Of a stretch of 64,000 bases of DNA, positions 56,249-64,000 are shown one piece after another. Source of the stretch: Desulfocapsa sp. Its GTDB lineage: Bacteria > Desulfobacterota > Desulfobulbia > Desulfobulbales > Desulfocapsaceae. The notes under the pieces were generated by a model. The model did not search any database, had not been told where the DNA came from, and saw nothing but the letters and a program-made list of their open reading frames with translations. The stretch's first letter is position 1. Every line of letters begins with the position of its first letter. Where the stretch lies: assembly GCA_016765495.1 (NCBI GenBank), contig JAESPV010000065.1, positions 1 to 64,000 of the forward strand, read 5' to 3'. The translations under genes were made by a program, and so were the position numbers.

Positions 56249-58053
56249 GGTTCACCTTTACTCATGTGCGGAGATACTTTCACCTGAAAATCCCCTGTGG
56301 AATAACTCCCCTTTCTAATATTACCAAATGCCAGTTCCGGCAAACTATAAAAGGCTCCCCGTGCTGCCTGGTTAAAACTGACACCATTATCAAAGGGAAG
56401 ACGTACAATCCCTGCAACACCATATAAAGCAGCATAACCAACATTTAAGGCACCCAGAAGCGGACGAAGCAGCAATGAATCATCAGTAAAAAAGAGAAAT
56501 GGGGTATCCTTGCTACGGGACTCATAAAGAGTCGAGCTAAGTGTATTTGACTCCCTCAACCAGACCAGGAGGTCATTTTCCTGATTATACAAGTTCTCAA
56601 GATTGCGTAAACGTCTGGCCTGTAAAAATTGTTCATTTTGCAGGGAATAGGCTCTAATGGACTTTTCATAGAAAATAAAAGGAATAAAAACCAGTCCATC
56701 ATTCGGTTCCAGCCATCCCCCCAGAGCTTCCAGGCCTGTTTCTGAGTCAGAAAAAGCAGCATTAAGAGATCGAATAAGTTCTGTGGCACAATTACGCAAT
56801 ACAAGATTATAGCCGTAAAGTTCTGCCCTTTGTTTTTGCCGATCAACCAACTCCCGATCTAATACTTCTTTTATTTCCCGCAGGTTTCTTTTATGCGTTT
56901 TGGGAAACTCAAACCATATAACACCCGGACGAGTCGGCAGTGTTACTTTTGCAAGAATGCGTACACTGCGCTGCATATCATTTACCTTGGCTAATTCCCA
57001 TGCCCTGGCCCTGCTTGTCTCCATAAGAGAATAAGCCATCTCCAGATGCTGTATCTCCTGAAAAAATAGTTCTCGACGAATGATTGTCTGCTGCAAAAAA
57101 TCATTCTGCAGCCCCGATAATCGTCCTTCTCCTATGTCTTCATTTGTTAACTCTACGACTCTTACCTCTTTGAAAAATGGATCAAGAGTGAAAAGTCTTC
57201 CTTCTGAAAGAGACTTCTGAACTGCGAGATACCTGGCAATTTGCAAGAGAAGAGCTTCTCCTCTATCGGGGCGGGCAGAGCGAAGCAGTTCTACAAGGGA
57301 GTGTTGAAGATATTGGGAGAATCCCTCAAGGGTCTTTTTTTCAAGAACACTTAATACCTTCTCCTCTTCCATGGGATAAACAAAAGCATCAGGTTTCAGG
57401 GTTCGGCCATTGAACAGCACCAGCAGTGCTTCCCGCCAGGCAACTATTTCCTGAAATTCTTTCCCCGGTCTCTCACCATCAATTACTATCTGCACACGCT
57501 CCTGAAGAGCCTCATCCGCTTTGCTGACAAGCCTTTGCAGAGAATCATCTCCAATAAACTCAGACAACGAGTTCTCCTCAATAACAGAATCCGGATGTTC
57601 ATTAAAAAATCCAAGGCAGTCCACAGAAATATTCAGACTTCCATCAATAACCTGATCAACAAGCTGTTTCTCTTGATGCAGTTCCTCAAAATCATAGACA
57701 AATTCCTGCTGTGCAACAAGAAGTTCTGTAAAATGGTTTCTAATTTGGACTGCTACGGATAGCTCCAGAGGAAGAGAAGCAATGGAAATACTGCGATTAT
57801 GAAGTTCATTATACAGAAAGCGAAACGAATGCCAAGGTTCACGGACAAGAAGAAAAGTAGAATCAGGGAAAAACTGATAATGAAAAACTGAGTCACCAAG
57901 ACGCAAAGCAGTGTGTCCACCAGCCGCTTCGCCTGCATTGGCGTTGATATAGAGAAAGTCAATACTGACATCCTCCGGCTGTTCCGCTGGATATGCTGCA
58001 ACCATCGGCACCGGAAAGAAAAAAAGGAAGAGAAGGTAGATACACTGTCGCAT
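56245..58053 (-). CDS. DUF4105 protein (NlpC/P60-like permuted papain-type fold?)
   Basis: 602-residue exported protein with a signal peptide (YLLFLFFFPVPMVAAYPA). The DUF4105 pattern is seen as GGHTALRLGDSVFHYQF near residue 43 and RNCATELIRSL near residue 430; a His near the N-terminus and a Cys late in the chain recall permuted NlpC/P60/LRAT-like enzymes. No function is established. Start ATG at 58053; overlaps ppx by four bases. Confidence 0.8.
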   Translation of the reverse strand: MRQCIYLLFLFFFPVPMVAAYPAEQPEDVSIDFLYINANAGEAAGGHTALRLGDSVFHYQFFPDSTFLLVREPWHSFRFLYNELHNRSISIASLPLELSVAVQIRNHFTELLVAQQEFVYDFEELHQEKQLVDQVIDGSLNISVDCLGFFNEHPDSVIEENSLSEFIGDDSLQRLVSKADEALQERVQIVIDGERPGKEFQEIVAWREALLVLFNGRTLKPDAFVYPMEEEKVLSVLEKKTLEGFSQYLQHSLVELLRSARPDRGEALLLQIARYLAVQKSLSEGRLFTLDPFFKEVRVVELTNEDIGEGRLSGLQNDFLQQTIIRRELFFQEIQHLEMAYSLMETSRARAWELAKVNDMQRSVRILAKVTLPTRPGVIWFEFPKTHKRNLREIKEVLDRELVDRQKQRAELYGYNLVLRNCATELIRSLNAAFSDSETGLEALGGWLEPNDGLVFIPFIFYEKSIRAYSLQNEQFLQARRLRNLENLYNQENDLLVWLRESNTLSSTLYESRSKDTPFLFFTDDSLLLRPLLGALNVGYAALYGVAGIVRLPFDNGVSFNQAARGAFYSLPELAFGNIRKGSYSTGDFQVKVSPHMSKGEP

Positions 58054-58127
58054 AGGTACTACGTTAACAATATAGCAAGCGAAATTTTGTTAGATCAACT
58101 ACAGATCAACCTTCTGTCTATCTGATG

Positions 58128-58586
58128 CTACATCAGATATCCTTTAATGACCTTGGAATAGCTTGTTGAATTATCAGCCACCATGGATCGAAAATAAGGA
58201 ATATTGGCAATGGAATCTCTACTGACACCTGCACGCCTCAAGCCCTTACCCATCCCAAGAAAGGTACTCTGTTCCTGTTCCCAGTTACTTATCCCATGAT
58301 TTTTGGCAATATTTGTAACCTGTCGCTGGTATTCATCGGTGGTCTTATTGCGGCCGACATATAAAACAGTTGCAGCTGCCACATCTTCTTCATACACGGT
58401 ACTTGTGGCGCTTACTTTTTCATCTTCACCACCTGAGGACGATGTGGAAATAGAAGTTATAGAGTCAAGGCTTGCCGAAACAGAATCCGATGATTTTTCC
58501 AGGGAATAGGAAATTGAACAGCCTGCCTGTAACAAGGAAAAACAGACAATGGAAAGTATATATTTGTACTGTTTTTTGATAAACAT
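58128..58586 (-). CDS. Small putative lipoprotein, Ser-rich linker
   Basis: 152 residues. Signal peptide (ILSIVCFSLLQAGC) with a non-standard lipobox QAGC, a Ser-rich stretch (SISTSSSGGEDEK) and a C-terminal conserved segment (ITNIAKNHGIS-type, FLGMGKGLRRAGVS). It resembles putative lipoproteins common in Geobacter and Desulfobulbus; the role is unknown. Same strand as the DUF4105 gene, 74 bp upstream. Confidence 0.75.
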   Translation of the reverse strand: MFIKKQYKYILSIVCFSLLQAGCSISYSLEKSSDSVSASLDSITSISTSSSGGEDEKVSATSTVYEEDVAAATVLYVGRNKTTDEYQRQVTNIAKNHGISNWEQEQSTFLGMGKGLRRAGVSRDSIANIPYFRSMVADNSTSYSKVIKGYLM

Positions 58587-58747
58587 GCTATCTCCTGTAT
58601 GTTAGAAAAAAGTGACTACTATTCATTTAACATACGATTCCTGCTTATTCCAGAACTCTTTTGTAACCTTTCACAGGAAAGAACGGCTGTGCAGATAAGC
58701 ACATTGTACTTGAATTTACTCCGACAGTCGGATTGAATGTTCATCAC

Positions 58748-59059
58748 TTACTCGGTTTCATCAGGTGCAAAATTGGCAATCGTTCTATCGCCAGTCTTCA
58801 TTTGCAACTGATCCGCGGCATCAACAAACTGCTGACGAGCCATGGCTCTTGCTGTCAGGCCACTGATAGAGACTTCCACATCCTGCAGGCGATGAGGAAC
58901 TGAAAGTGATATTTCTTTTATCGAATTTTTCGTTCCAGCATGAGCATCTACAAGCATTGCCAGAAAAGAGATTACCATCACAAATCCAACATAAAAAATA
59001 AACAGTGCGTTTCCAGGATCAGGCGCTGTCCGTTTTTTGTCTTTTTCCCCAATTACCAT
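58748..59059 (-). CDS. Small single-pass membrane protein of unknown function
   Basis: 103 residues with one helix (ALFIFYVGFVMVISFLAMLV) and a polar periplasmic-side tail of about 60 residues containing ISGLTARAMARQQFVDAADQL. Strong AAGGAAAA just upstream of the ATG supports the start. Family not recognised. It lies divergent from the PdsR-like regulator. Confidence 0.6.
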   Translation of the reverse strand: MVIGEKDKKRTAPDPGNALFIFYVGFVMVISFLAMLVDAHAGTKNSIKEISLSVPHRLQDVEVSISGLTARAMARQQFVDAADQLQMKTGDRTIANFAPDETE

Positions 59060-59392
59060 TTTTCCTTTTTCCTTTTATCAAATAATCCAAGTTTTTTATG
59101 ATGACTAATAAAAAACAGAACCATGACAAAGGAGGGAGAGAACAATGACAATTTGCGCTTGAAAAATGACACATTATGACAACGTATCAGTGGTGAATCC
59201 GGCAGCAATATTTTCACCAGCACTGTATCACAATTCTGTTTATACCGAACTGCAACTCTATCAAAGCTCAATTCACGCAAGAATTCACCGCAATAAATGT
59301 CTTGTGATAGGCAGATGGCTCTTTCTATGCTAATACAGCATGGGAAAGAAAATTTCGAGGACAAATACTGACTGTTCATACCATGGAGAAAA
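59060..59392. other. Intergenic region between small membrane protein and pdsR-like gene
   Basis: No gene is supported here. Two dyads: CAGTGGTGAA / TTTTCACC-AG-CACTG around 59190-59226, and ATGCT-AATAC-AGCAT at 59327-59341, the second 52 bp before the regulator ATG and a possible self-regulatory site. Confidence 0.3.
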
Positions 59393-60094
59393 ATGGCATA
59401 CACAATCGCACTGGTGGAAGATGACAAAACCCTGCGCAACAACTACGCCCAGGCTCTGATACGCGATGGCTACCGTGTAAACAGTTACAGCTCCAGACCC
59501 GAGGCAAGCAGTGCCTTTGCATGGAAACTTCCGGATCTTGCCATCCTTGATGTGATGCTGCACGATGAGATGGAGGGCGGGTTTGACCTCTGTCGAGAAT
59601 TGCGAAATCTCTCTCCCACCCTTCCTATTATCTTTCTCACCGCCAGGAATTCTGATCTGGACCGTGTTTCAGGCCTGCGGCTGGGTGCATGGGATTATCT
59701 CACCAAAGACACCACCACTCTCGATTTTTTGCCCGTTCGCATTTCAGCACTGTTCAAGATGCTGGAGGCAATTTCAGGATCTGTGCAGCAAAAGGCTGAA
59801 ACCATCATCAATCATGACTCGCTGCAAATTGACGAAGAACGAAAACAAGTACAATGGAAAGAGAAGCTGGTCAGCCTGACACTCACAGAGTTTTGGATTT
59901 TAAGCGCTTTGGCCTGCCGGCCAGGCCATGTAAAATCACACGATCAGCTCATGGCCGCAGCAAATGTAGTGGTTACCAACAACGCCATTGCCGCCCATGT
60001 TCGACGAATCAGAGAAAAATTCCGTGAGACAGACCCAGACTTTGATGCCATCCGCGCCGAATATGGGATGGGATATCGCTGGCTGGAAAAATAG
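59393..60094 (+). CDS. Winged-helix response regulator, PdsR-like (proteobacterial dedicated sortase system)
   Basis: 233 residues. OmpR-type: receiver with Asp53 (AILDVMLHD) and YLTKD, then a winged helix (SLTLTEFWILSALACRPGHVKS). The run GGFDLCRELR...SPTLPIIFLTAR...VSGLRLGAWDYLTKD matches the TIGR03787 regulators that accompany the dedicated sortase system. No sortase, PdsO or partner kinase is in this window, so it is an orphan here. GGAG is seven bases upstream. Confidence 0.85.
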   Translation: MAYTIALVEDDKTLRNNYAQALIRDGYRVNSYSSRPEASSAFAWKLPDLAILDVMLHDEMEGGFDLCRELRNLSPTLPIIFLTARNSDLDRVSGLRLGAWDYLTKDTTTLDFLPVRISALFKMLEAISGSVQQKAETIINHDSLQIDEERKQVQWKEKLVSLTLTEFWILSALACRPGHVKSHDQLMAAANVVVTNNAIAAHVRRIREKFRETDPDFDAIRAEYGMGYRWLEK

Positions 60095-60168
60095 TTCGTT
60101 CCTTTTCCAGAAATAAAGAGAGAACGATCCAGTTCAAGACAATTCTTCCGGGAAAAAATGGTCACATT

Positions 60169-61917
60169 TCATACCATTCGGTATTTGGTTCGATAAACCT
60201 GTCCATACTGACAGTTCATAATTACAACCTGTCCGTTTATCAATTTTCTGGTAGCATCCTTCACCCCGACAACCACAGGAATACCCTTTTCACGCCCAAC
60301 AATGGCAGCATGTGAGGTAAGCCCCGGTTGTTCAGTGATGATTCCTGCTGCACCGCTCATGCTTTCTATCATGGAATTATCAGTAGTATGTGTCACCAGA
60401 ATATTCCCGACTTTAAATTCATCCAGGCTGCTATATTCATCGACGACGGTAACTTCTGCCGTGACAGTTTCTTTCCCTATTCCCATGCCATGAAGATTAA
60501 TATCTCCTACCACATGGATCTTCACCATATTGGTGGAACCGACCACCTTAAATGGAACACCGGCGATAATGACTATGGTATCACCATGTTGCATCAGATC
60601 ATTTTCCAGTGAACGGGCAATCGCATCATCAAATAGTTCTGTTACTGAATCCTCATCCCGAACTTCAAGGGGAATCACCCCCCAGAGTAGTTGCATCTGC
60701 CGTCTGACATATGACTCTGGACTTAAGGCTATAATGAATGGTCTTGGACGATGCCGTGCCACCATTCGAGCTGTCCTTCCACTCTGAGTTGCAGCAAGAA
60801 TGGCATGTGCTTTTAAATCACTGGCAATGGCGCAGGCTGCATAACAAATGGAATTGGAGATAGTTTGAGTAGAATGGCGGGCTCCTGCGCTAAGAAGTTT
60901 ATCGTACGGAAGAACTGCCTCTGAAATTTCCGCATTTTTTACAAGAAAGCGAACTGCCTCCAACGGATACTCACCCACCGCTGTTTCTGCTGACAGCATT
61001 ACAGCATCGGTTCCATCAAAAATGGCATTGGTTACATCACTGGCTTCAGCTCTTGTAGGTCTTGGATTATTGATCATTGATTCCAGCATCTGGGTGGCAG
61101 TAATAACTGGCTTACCCTGGCGATTTGCCATCTGGATAATTTCCTTTTGAATAACCGGTACCTTCTCCGGTGGCAACTCCACCCCAAGATCACCCCGAGC
61201 CACCATAAGACCATCTGAAAGATCAAGAATTTCATCCAGATTATCCAATGCCTCCTGATTTTCAATCTTTGAAATAATCTGCTGCCTGCCTCCAACCTCT
61301 TCAATAACACGGCGAACCTCCAGAACATCTTCGGCCTTACGCATAAATGATGCTGCGATGAAATCAACCTCCATTTCACAGCCGAAATGAATATCAGCGA
61401 CATCCTTATCCATTAATGGAGGAAGATTAACTTTGACACCGGGCAAGCTTACACGTTTATGTTCTCCAAGATAACCACCCACAATTACTTCAGTTCGAAT
61501 ATCATTGCCGTGTATACCCAAAACGCGCAAAGCCAGCTTTCCATCGTCTAAAAGGATGCTGTCACCAATATTCAAATCATCGGAGATACCAGAATAATTC
61601 ACTCCAATTCTTTCGGCTGTTGCCGTAACTTCTTCGGTCGTCAAAAAGAATGTCTGACCCTTATCAAGAAAAACGGTTTCACCTTCAATGGCACTGGTGC
61701 GAATCTCAGGACCTCGGGTATCAAGAAGAATGGCGGTTTCACAATCTGCCAATTGCCTGGCTTCTTTAATGGCATCAATCAAAGCAGCTTGTGATTGGTG
61801 GTCGCCATGGGATAGATTTATACGAAAGACATCAACACCGGCAACAATAAGATTATGAATCTGTTCCACACTTTTACTGGCCGGACCAAGTGTTGCAATA
61901 ATTTTTGTTTTTATCAT
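60169..61917 (-). CDS. pyk: Pyruvate kinase with C-terminal PEP-utilising domain
   Basis: 582 residues. Barrel domain ATLGPASKS, INLSHGDHQ, MVARGDLGVELPPEKV, MLSAETAVGEYP, plus an extra C-terminal mobile-domain segment with TSHAAIVGRE as in Bacillus-type pyruvate kinases. Makes ATP and pyruvate from PEP. ATG 61917 has AGGAAAG upstream; a longer frame to 61959 is less likely. Confidence 0.95.
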   Translation of the reverse strand: MIKTKIIATLGPASKSVEQIHNLIVAGVDVFRINLSHGDHQSQAALIDAIKEARQLADCETAILLDTRGPEIRTSAIEGETVFLDKGQTFFLTTEEVTATAERIGVNYSGISDDLNIGDSILLDDGKLALRVLGIHGNDIRTEVIVGGYLGEHKRVSLPGVKVNLPPLMDKDVADIHFGCEMEVDFIAASFMRKAEDVLEVRRVIEEVGGRQQIISKIENQEALDNLDEILDLSDGLMVARGDLGVELPPEKVPVIQKEIIQMANRQGKPVITATQMLESMINNPRPTRAEASDVTNAIFDGTDAVMLSAETAVGEYPLEAVRFLVKNAEISEAVLPYDKLLSAGARHSTQTISNSICYAACAIASDLKAHAILAATQSGRTARMVARHRPRPFIIALSPESYVRRQMQLLWGVIPLEVRDEDSVTELFDDAIARSLENDLMQHGDTIVIIAGVPFKVVGSTNMVKIHVVGDINLHGMGIGKETVTAEVTVVDEYSSLDEFKVGNILVTHTTDNSMIESMSGAAGIITEQPGLTSHAAIVGREKGIPVVVGVKDATRKLINGQVVIMNCQYGQVYRTKYRMV

Positions 61918-61966
61918 TCTTTCCTTTCTCATTTCCCAATACTCGCATATCCTGGTCATACGATTC

Positions 61967-61998
61967 GGTATTAGGTATTATAGGCCTTAGACCTTAGA
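61967..61998. repeat. Heptameric tandem tract upstream of pyk
   Basis: GGTATTA twice (61967-61980) then CCTTAGA twice (61985-61998), followed by CATCAG twice near 62006-62018. Perfect heptamers 50-80 bp before the pyk ATG. The rest of 61918-62103 holds no gene I can support. Confidence 0.55.
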
Positions 61999-62103
61999 TC
62001 TTCAGCATCAGCATCAGTAACTGACACATAACATAGCAAATTTTCTACCTACCAGTGAGTACACTCGCTAACAGGTTTTTTTCATACAACAGAACTCAAT
62101 ACA

Positions 62104-63801
62104 TCACATACGGCCATGCCGAATAATTGAAACCAGTAACCAGAACCCCATAACTCCTGCTATAAGAAATCCTGCCAGACCGATGATGGGTATACCGTTC
62201 CACTTTGGTGGTATTTCGGACAAAATAATCAGGGATGAACCGATAATTTGCGCAGCCAGAACAATGGCAAAGGCAATACGGTTGGAGACCTGATCAAGTG
62301 CCTTTGCAAGCCTCCCCAGTCCACGATGTTCAAATTCAAGTTTCATTTTTCCAGCACGCAGTTGCCTCAAAATACTTCGGGCTTCTTCCGGCATCGCCTT
62401 AATAAGCTTCAGGTACTCCCCACTGGTCTCACTCATTTCTTCGGCAATACGACTCGGCCGCAAACGCTCTCTTTTAACCTTTTTAATATAAGGTTCAGCC
62501 AGCTTGATGAGCTCAAAATCCGGGTCGAGCACTAAAGCAACACCTTCAATCGCAAAAAGTGCCTTAAGCATCAGGTAGAGGTTCGGTTTCATGCTGAGTT
62601 TATGACGCTGGACAATATCAAGCAGTTCCTGCAATATTTTCCCAGCCTCCACGTCTTTTAGGGGCAGGTACAGATAACGATCTAAAAGATCCGCCAGGTC
62701 ACGGCTGAGTGCAGCATGATCAATCTCGCCAAATTGAGTGGTTATACGCAGGACACCATCCGTTATCTTACGATCATTTTTTGTTACAATGGAGAGCATT
62801 AAGTCTGTGAAATCTTCCCGGTCGTTACGACTAATCCGTCCCATCAGACCAAAATCAAGAAAACAGGTAATGTTGTCAGGAAGAATAAAAATATTGCCCG
62901 GATGGGGATCTCCGTGGAAAAAGCCATGCACAAACACCTGTTCCATAACCAGGTTCGCACCACGTTCAGCGATCAGGTGCAAGTCATAGCCCTTACGGCG
63001 CAACTCATCAATCTTTGAGGTTTTAATCCCATCAATGTATTCCATGGTCAGAATACGTTCGGTACTTAATTCAGCATACACAAGTGGTACGTAAATGGTT
63101 TTATTATCACTGAATTGTCGGGCAAAACGCTGGACATTAGCAAGCTCTACCGTGTAGTCAATCTCAAGTGACAGGCTCCTGGCAAACTCGTCAACCACAG
63201 CAGACGGCCTATGCCCCCGTAGTTCCTCCACATATTGCTCCATGAGTGAAGCAATATGTGCCAGAATCTCCAGATCAATGGCAATGATGTTCTCGATATC
63301 CGGCCGTTGAACTTTAATCACCACTTCATTGCCATCCTGGAGGCGTCCCCGATGAACCTGGCCTATGGATGCCGCTGCCATGGGTTGTTCGTCAAACTCC
63401 AGAAACAACTCACTTGGTTTTTTCCCGGTTTCAGCAAGAAAAATTTCTTGCACTTCGGCAAAGGAGAAAGGCGGAACATTATCCTGTAACTCTGCCAATT
63501 CGTTTAAATACTCAGGCGAAATAAGATCAGGCCGGGTGGAAAGAACCTGACCCAACTTGATAAAAGTCGGGCCCAACTCTTCAAGAGCCATGCGAAACCT
63601 TTCAGGACGGGAGAGTTTGTCGATTTCTTCCTGCGGCTTTCTGTTGATCATCCTCAGTCCTGTTTCCAGGTACTGATCAATACGCAGCCCTTCAACAAGA
63701 TCGTCAAAACCGTATTTAAAGAGAATTCGTATTATTCGCTGGTATCGCTTGAGATGTCTGTAGGTTCGACCAATAGCCCTTATTTTTCTGATACTGATCA
63801 T
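62104..63801 (-). CDS. UbiB/AarF (ABC1/ADCK) family atypical kinase
   Basis: 565 residues. ABC1-type signatures: FIKLGQVLSTRPDLIS (KxGQ motif), the Ala-rich loop PMAAASIGQVHRG, HGFFHGDPHPGNIF and FLDFGLMGRI, then a C-terminal membrane region with two helices (IAFAIVLAAQIIGSSLIILS and IIGLAGFLIAGVMGFWLLVS). In other bacteria such proteins support quinone synthesis; in an anaerobe this could be menaquinone or membrane lipid control. Downstream of a phasin-like gene by 25 bp. Confidence 0.9.
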   Translation of the reverse strand: MISIRKIRAIGRTYRHLKRYQRIIRILFKYGFDDLVEGLRIDQYLETGLRMINRKPQEEIDKLSRPERFRMALEELGPTFIKLGQVLSTRPDLISPEYLNELAELQDNVPPFSFAEVQEIFLAETGKKPSELFLEFDEQPMAAASIGQVHRGRLQDGNEVVIKVQRPDIENIIAIDLEILAHIASLMEQYVEELRGHRPSAVVDEFARSLSLEIDYTVELANVQRFARQFSDNKTIYVPLVYAELSTERILTMEYIDGIKTSKIDELRRKGYDLHLIAERGANLVMEQVFVHGFFHGDPHPGNIFILPDNITCFLDFGLMGRISRNDREDFTDLMLSIVTKNDRKITDGVLRITTQFGEIDHAALSRDLADLLDRYLYLPLKDVEAGKILQELLDIVQRHKLSMKPNLYLMLKALFAIEGVALVLDPDFELIKLAEPYIKKVKRERLRPSRIAEEMSETSGEYLKLIKAMPEEARSILRQLRAGKMKLEFEHRGLGRLAKALDQVSNRIAFAIVLAAQIIGSSLIILSEIPPKWNGIPIIGLAGFLIAGVMGFWLLVSIIRHGRM

Positions 63802-63826
63802 AAATTCACGTCGTTGTGTTACTCTG

Positions 63827-64000
63827 TTATGCCGCTGGATTTTTATTCAAGGCAATTTGTAGTTCTTCAACCTGCCGACGTAAATTTTCAAAGTCTGCAT
63901 TGGTGGGGATGTCGAGATTTTTGATTTCCCTTTCTATTATTCGACTGATTTTGAGATCTAAGGAATCTTTAATCGAGGCACTTTTTTTGACCAGTTCCTG
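63827..64000 (-). CDS. Phasin-like coiled-coil protein, C-terminal part only
   Basis: The last 57 residues of a gene that starts beyond the right edge. Sequence ELVKKSASIKDSLDLKISRI ... ENLRRQVEELQIALNK is a charged coiled coil typical of phasin/PhaF-like or UbiK-like accessory proteins. Stop codon at 63827-63829. It lies upstream of the UbiB-like gene on the same strand, a common pairing. Identity is tentative because only the tail is visible. Confidence 0.55.
   Translation of the reverse strand, partial: QELVKKSASIKDSLDLKISRIIEREIKNLDIPTNADFENLRRQVEELQIALNKNPAA

Noticed and set aside
59053-59442. 129-codon minus-strand frame across the pdsR-like promoter region
   Set aside because: No ribosome site and no domain, and it overlaps both the small membrane gene and the regulator; treated as intergenic.
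62026-62103. Terminator after the UbiB-like gene
   Set aside because: A weak hairpin near a T-run exists on the plus strand, but on the transcribed minus strand there is no stem followed by a U-tract.

Overview
The window looks like chromosomal DNA from an anaerobic Desulfobacterota bacterium, most probably a sulfate-reducing or sulfur-disproportionating member of the Desulfobulbales/Desulfocapsaceae. That is an inference from moderate GC content, the mix of periplasmic heme-type (CXXCH) sensors, a YeiH-family exporter, an NtrC-type regulator, RpoN and Geobacter/Desulfobulbus-type lipoproteins. No 16S or other formal marker is present. There are no CRISPR arrays and no intact transposons. One tRNA, tRNA-Leu(CAA), is present.

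Layout. 1-942: an insertion-sequence-like end abutting a phosphotransferase gene that has lost its 5' part. 1.0-3.1 kb: tgt and yajC, a terminator, and a decayed GGDEF gene. 3.1-13.8 kb (minus strand): a giant AsmA/YhdP-like envelope protein, a lipoprotein lipase, a complete peptide ABC importer (SBP, then a terminator, then two permeases and two ATPases), and TatD. 13.8-15.5 kb: a small plus-strand cassette (frameshifted two-helix membrane protein, DUF211 protein, VIT/CCC1-like transporter) lying between two copies of an 88-bp direct repeat. 15.5-20.3 kb: an enolase-superfamily enzyme overlapping an LPLAT acyltransferase, then a large cytosolic hybrid sensor kinase. 20.3-33.7 kb: a signalling-rich locus with two DUF3365/CXXCH membrane sensors (one fused to a Hanks-type kinase domain, one to a histidine kinase), a kinase-Usp-CZB-like fusion, a metallophosphoesterase, UspA, a YeiH-family putative sulfur-oxyanion exporter with two small membrane proteins, and an NtrC-type sigma-54 activator. 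33.7-47.7 kb (minus strand): tRNA-Leu, pgsA, a lytic transglycosylase, transaldolase, a YHS-like protein, folK, the lysine genes dapB/dapA/dapF/lysA, an FN3 lipoprotein, and argH/argG/argF/argD/argB. 47.9-54.8 kb (plus strand): lptA, lptB, rpoN, a WYL-regulator remnant and a single-chain 5-oxoprolinase. 54.7-64 kb: Ppx/GppA, a DUF4105 protein, two small envelope proteins, a sortase-system-type response regulator (PdsR-like), pyruvate kinase, a UbiB-like kinase and the end of a phasin-like gene.

How the genes work together. The housekeeping part is a lysine/arginine biosynthesis block plus envelope biogenesis genes (LptAB, AsmA-like, PgsA, lytic transglycosylase). The most interesting part is 21.6-33.7 kb. 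There a DUF3365 histidine kinase and its NtrC-type partner are transcribed away from the YeiH operon, whose upstream region carries a good -24/-12 (GG-N10-GC) sigma-54 promoter. The next operon on the same strand, after a terminator-like hairpin, holds UspA, Hanks kinases and a second DUF3365 sensor. I propose this as one heme-sensing stress/sulfur-export module. The regulatory links are predictions, not demonstrated facts.
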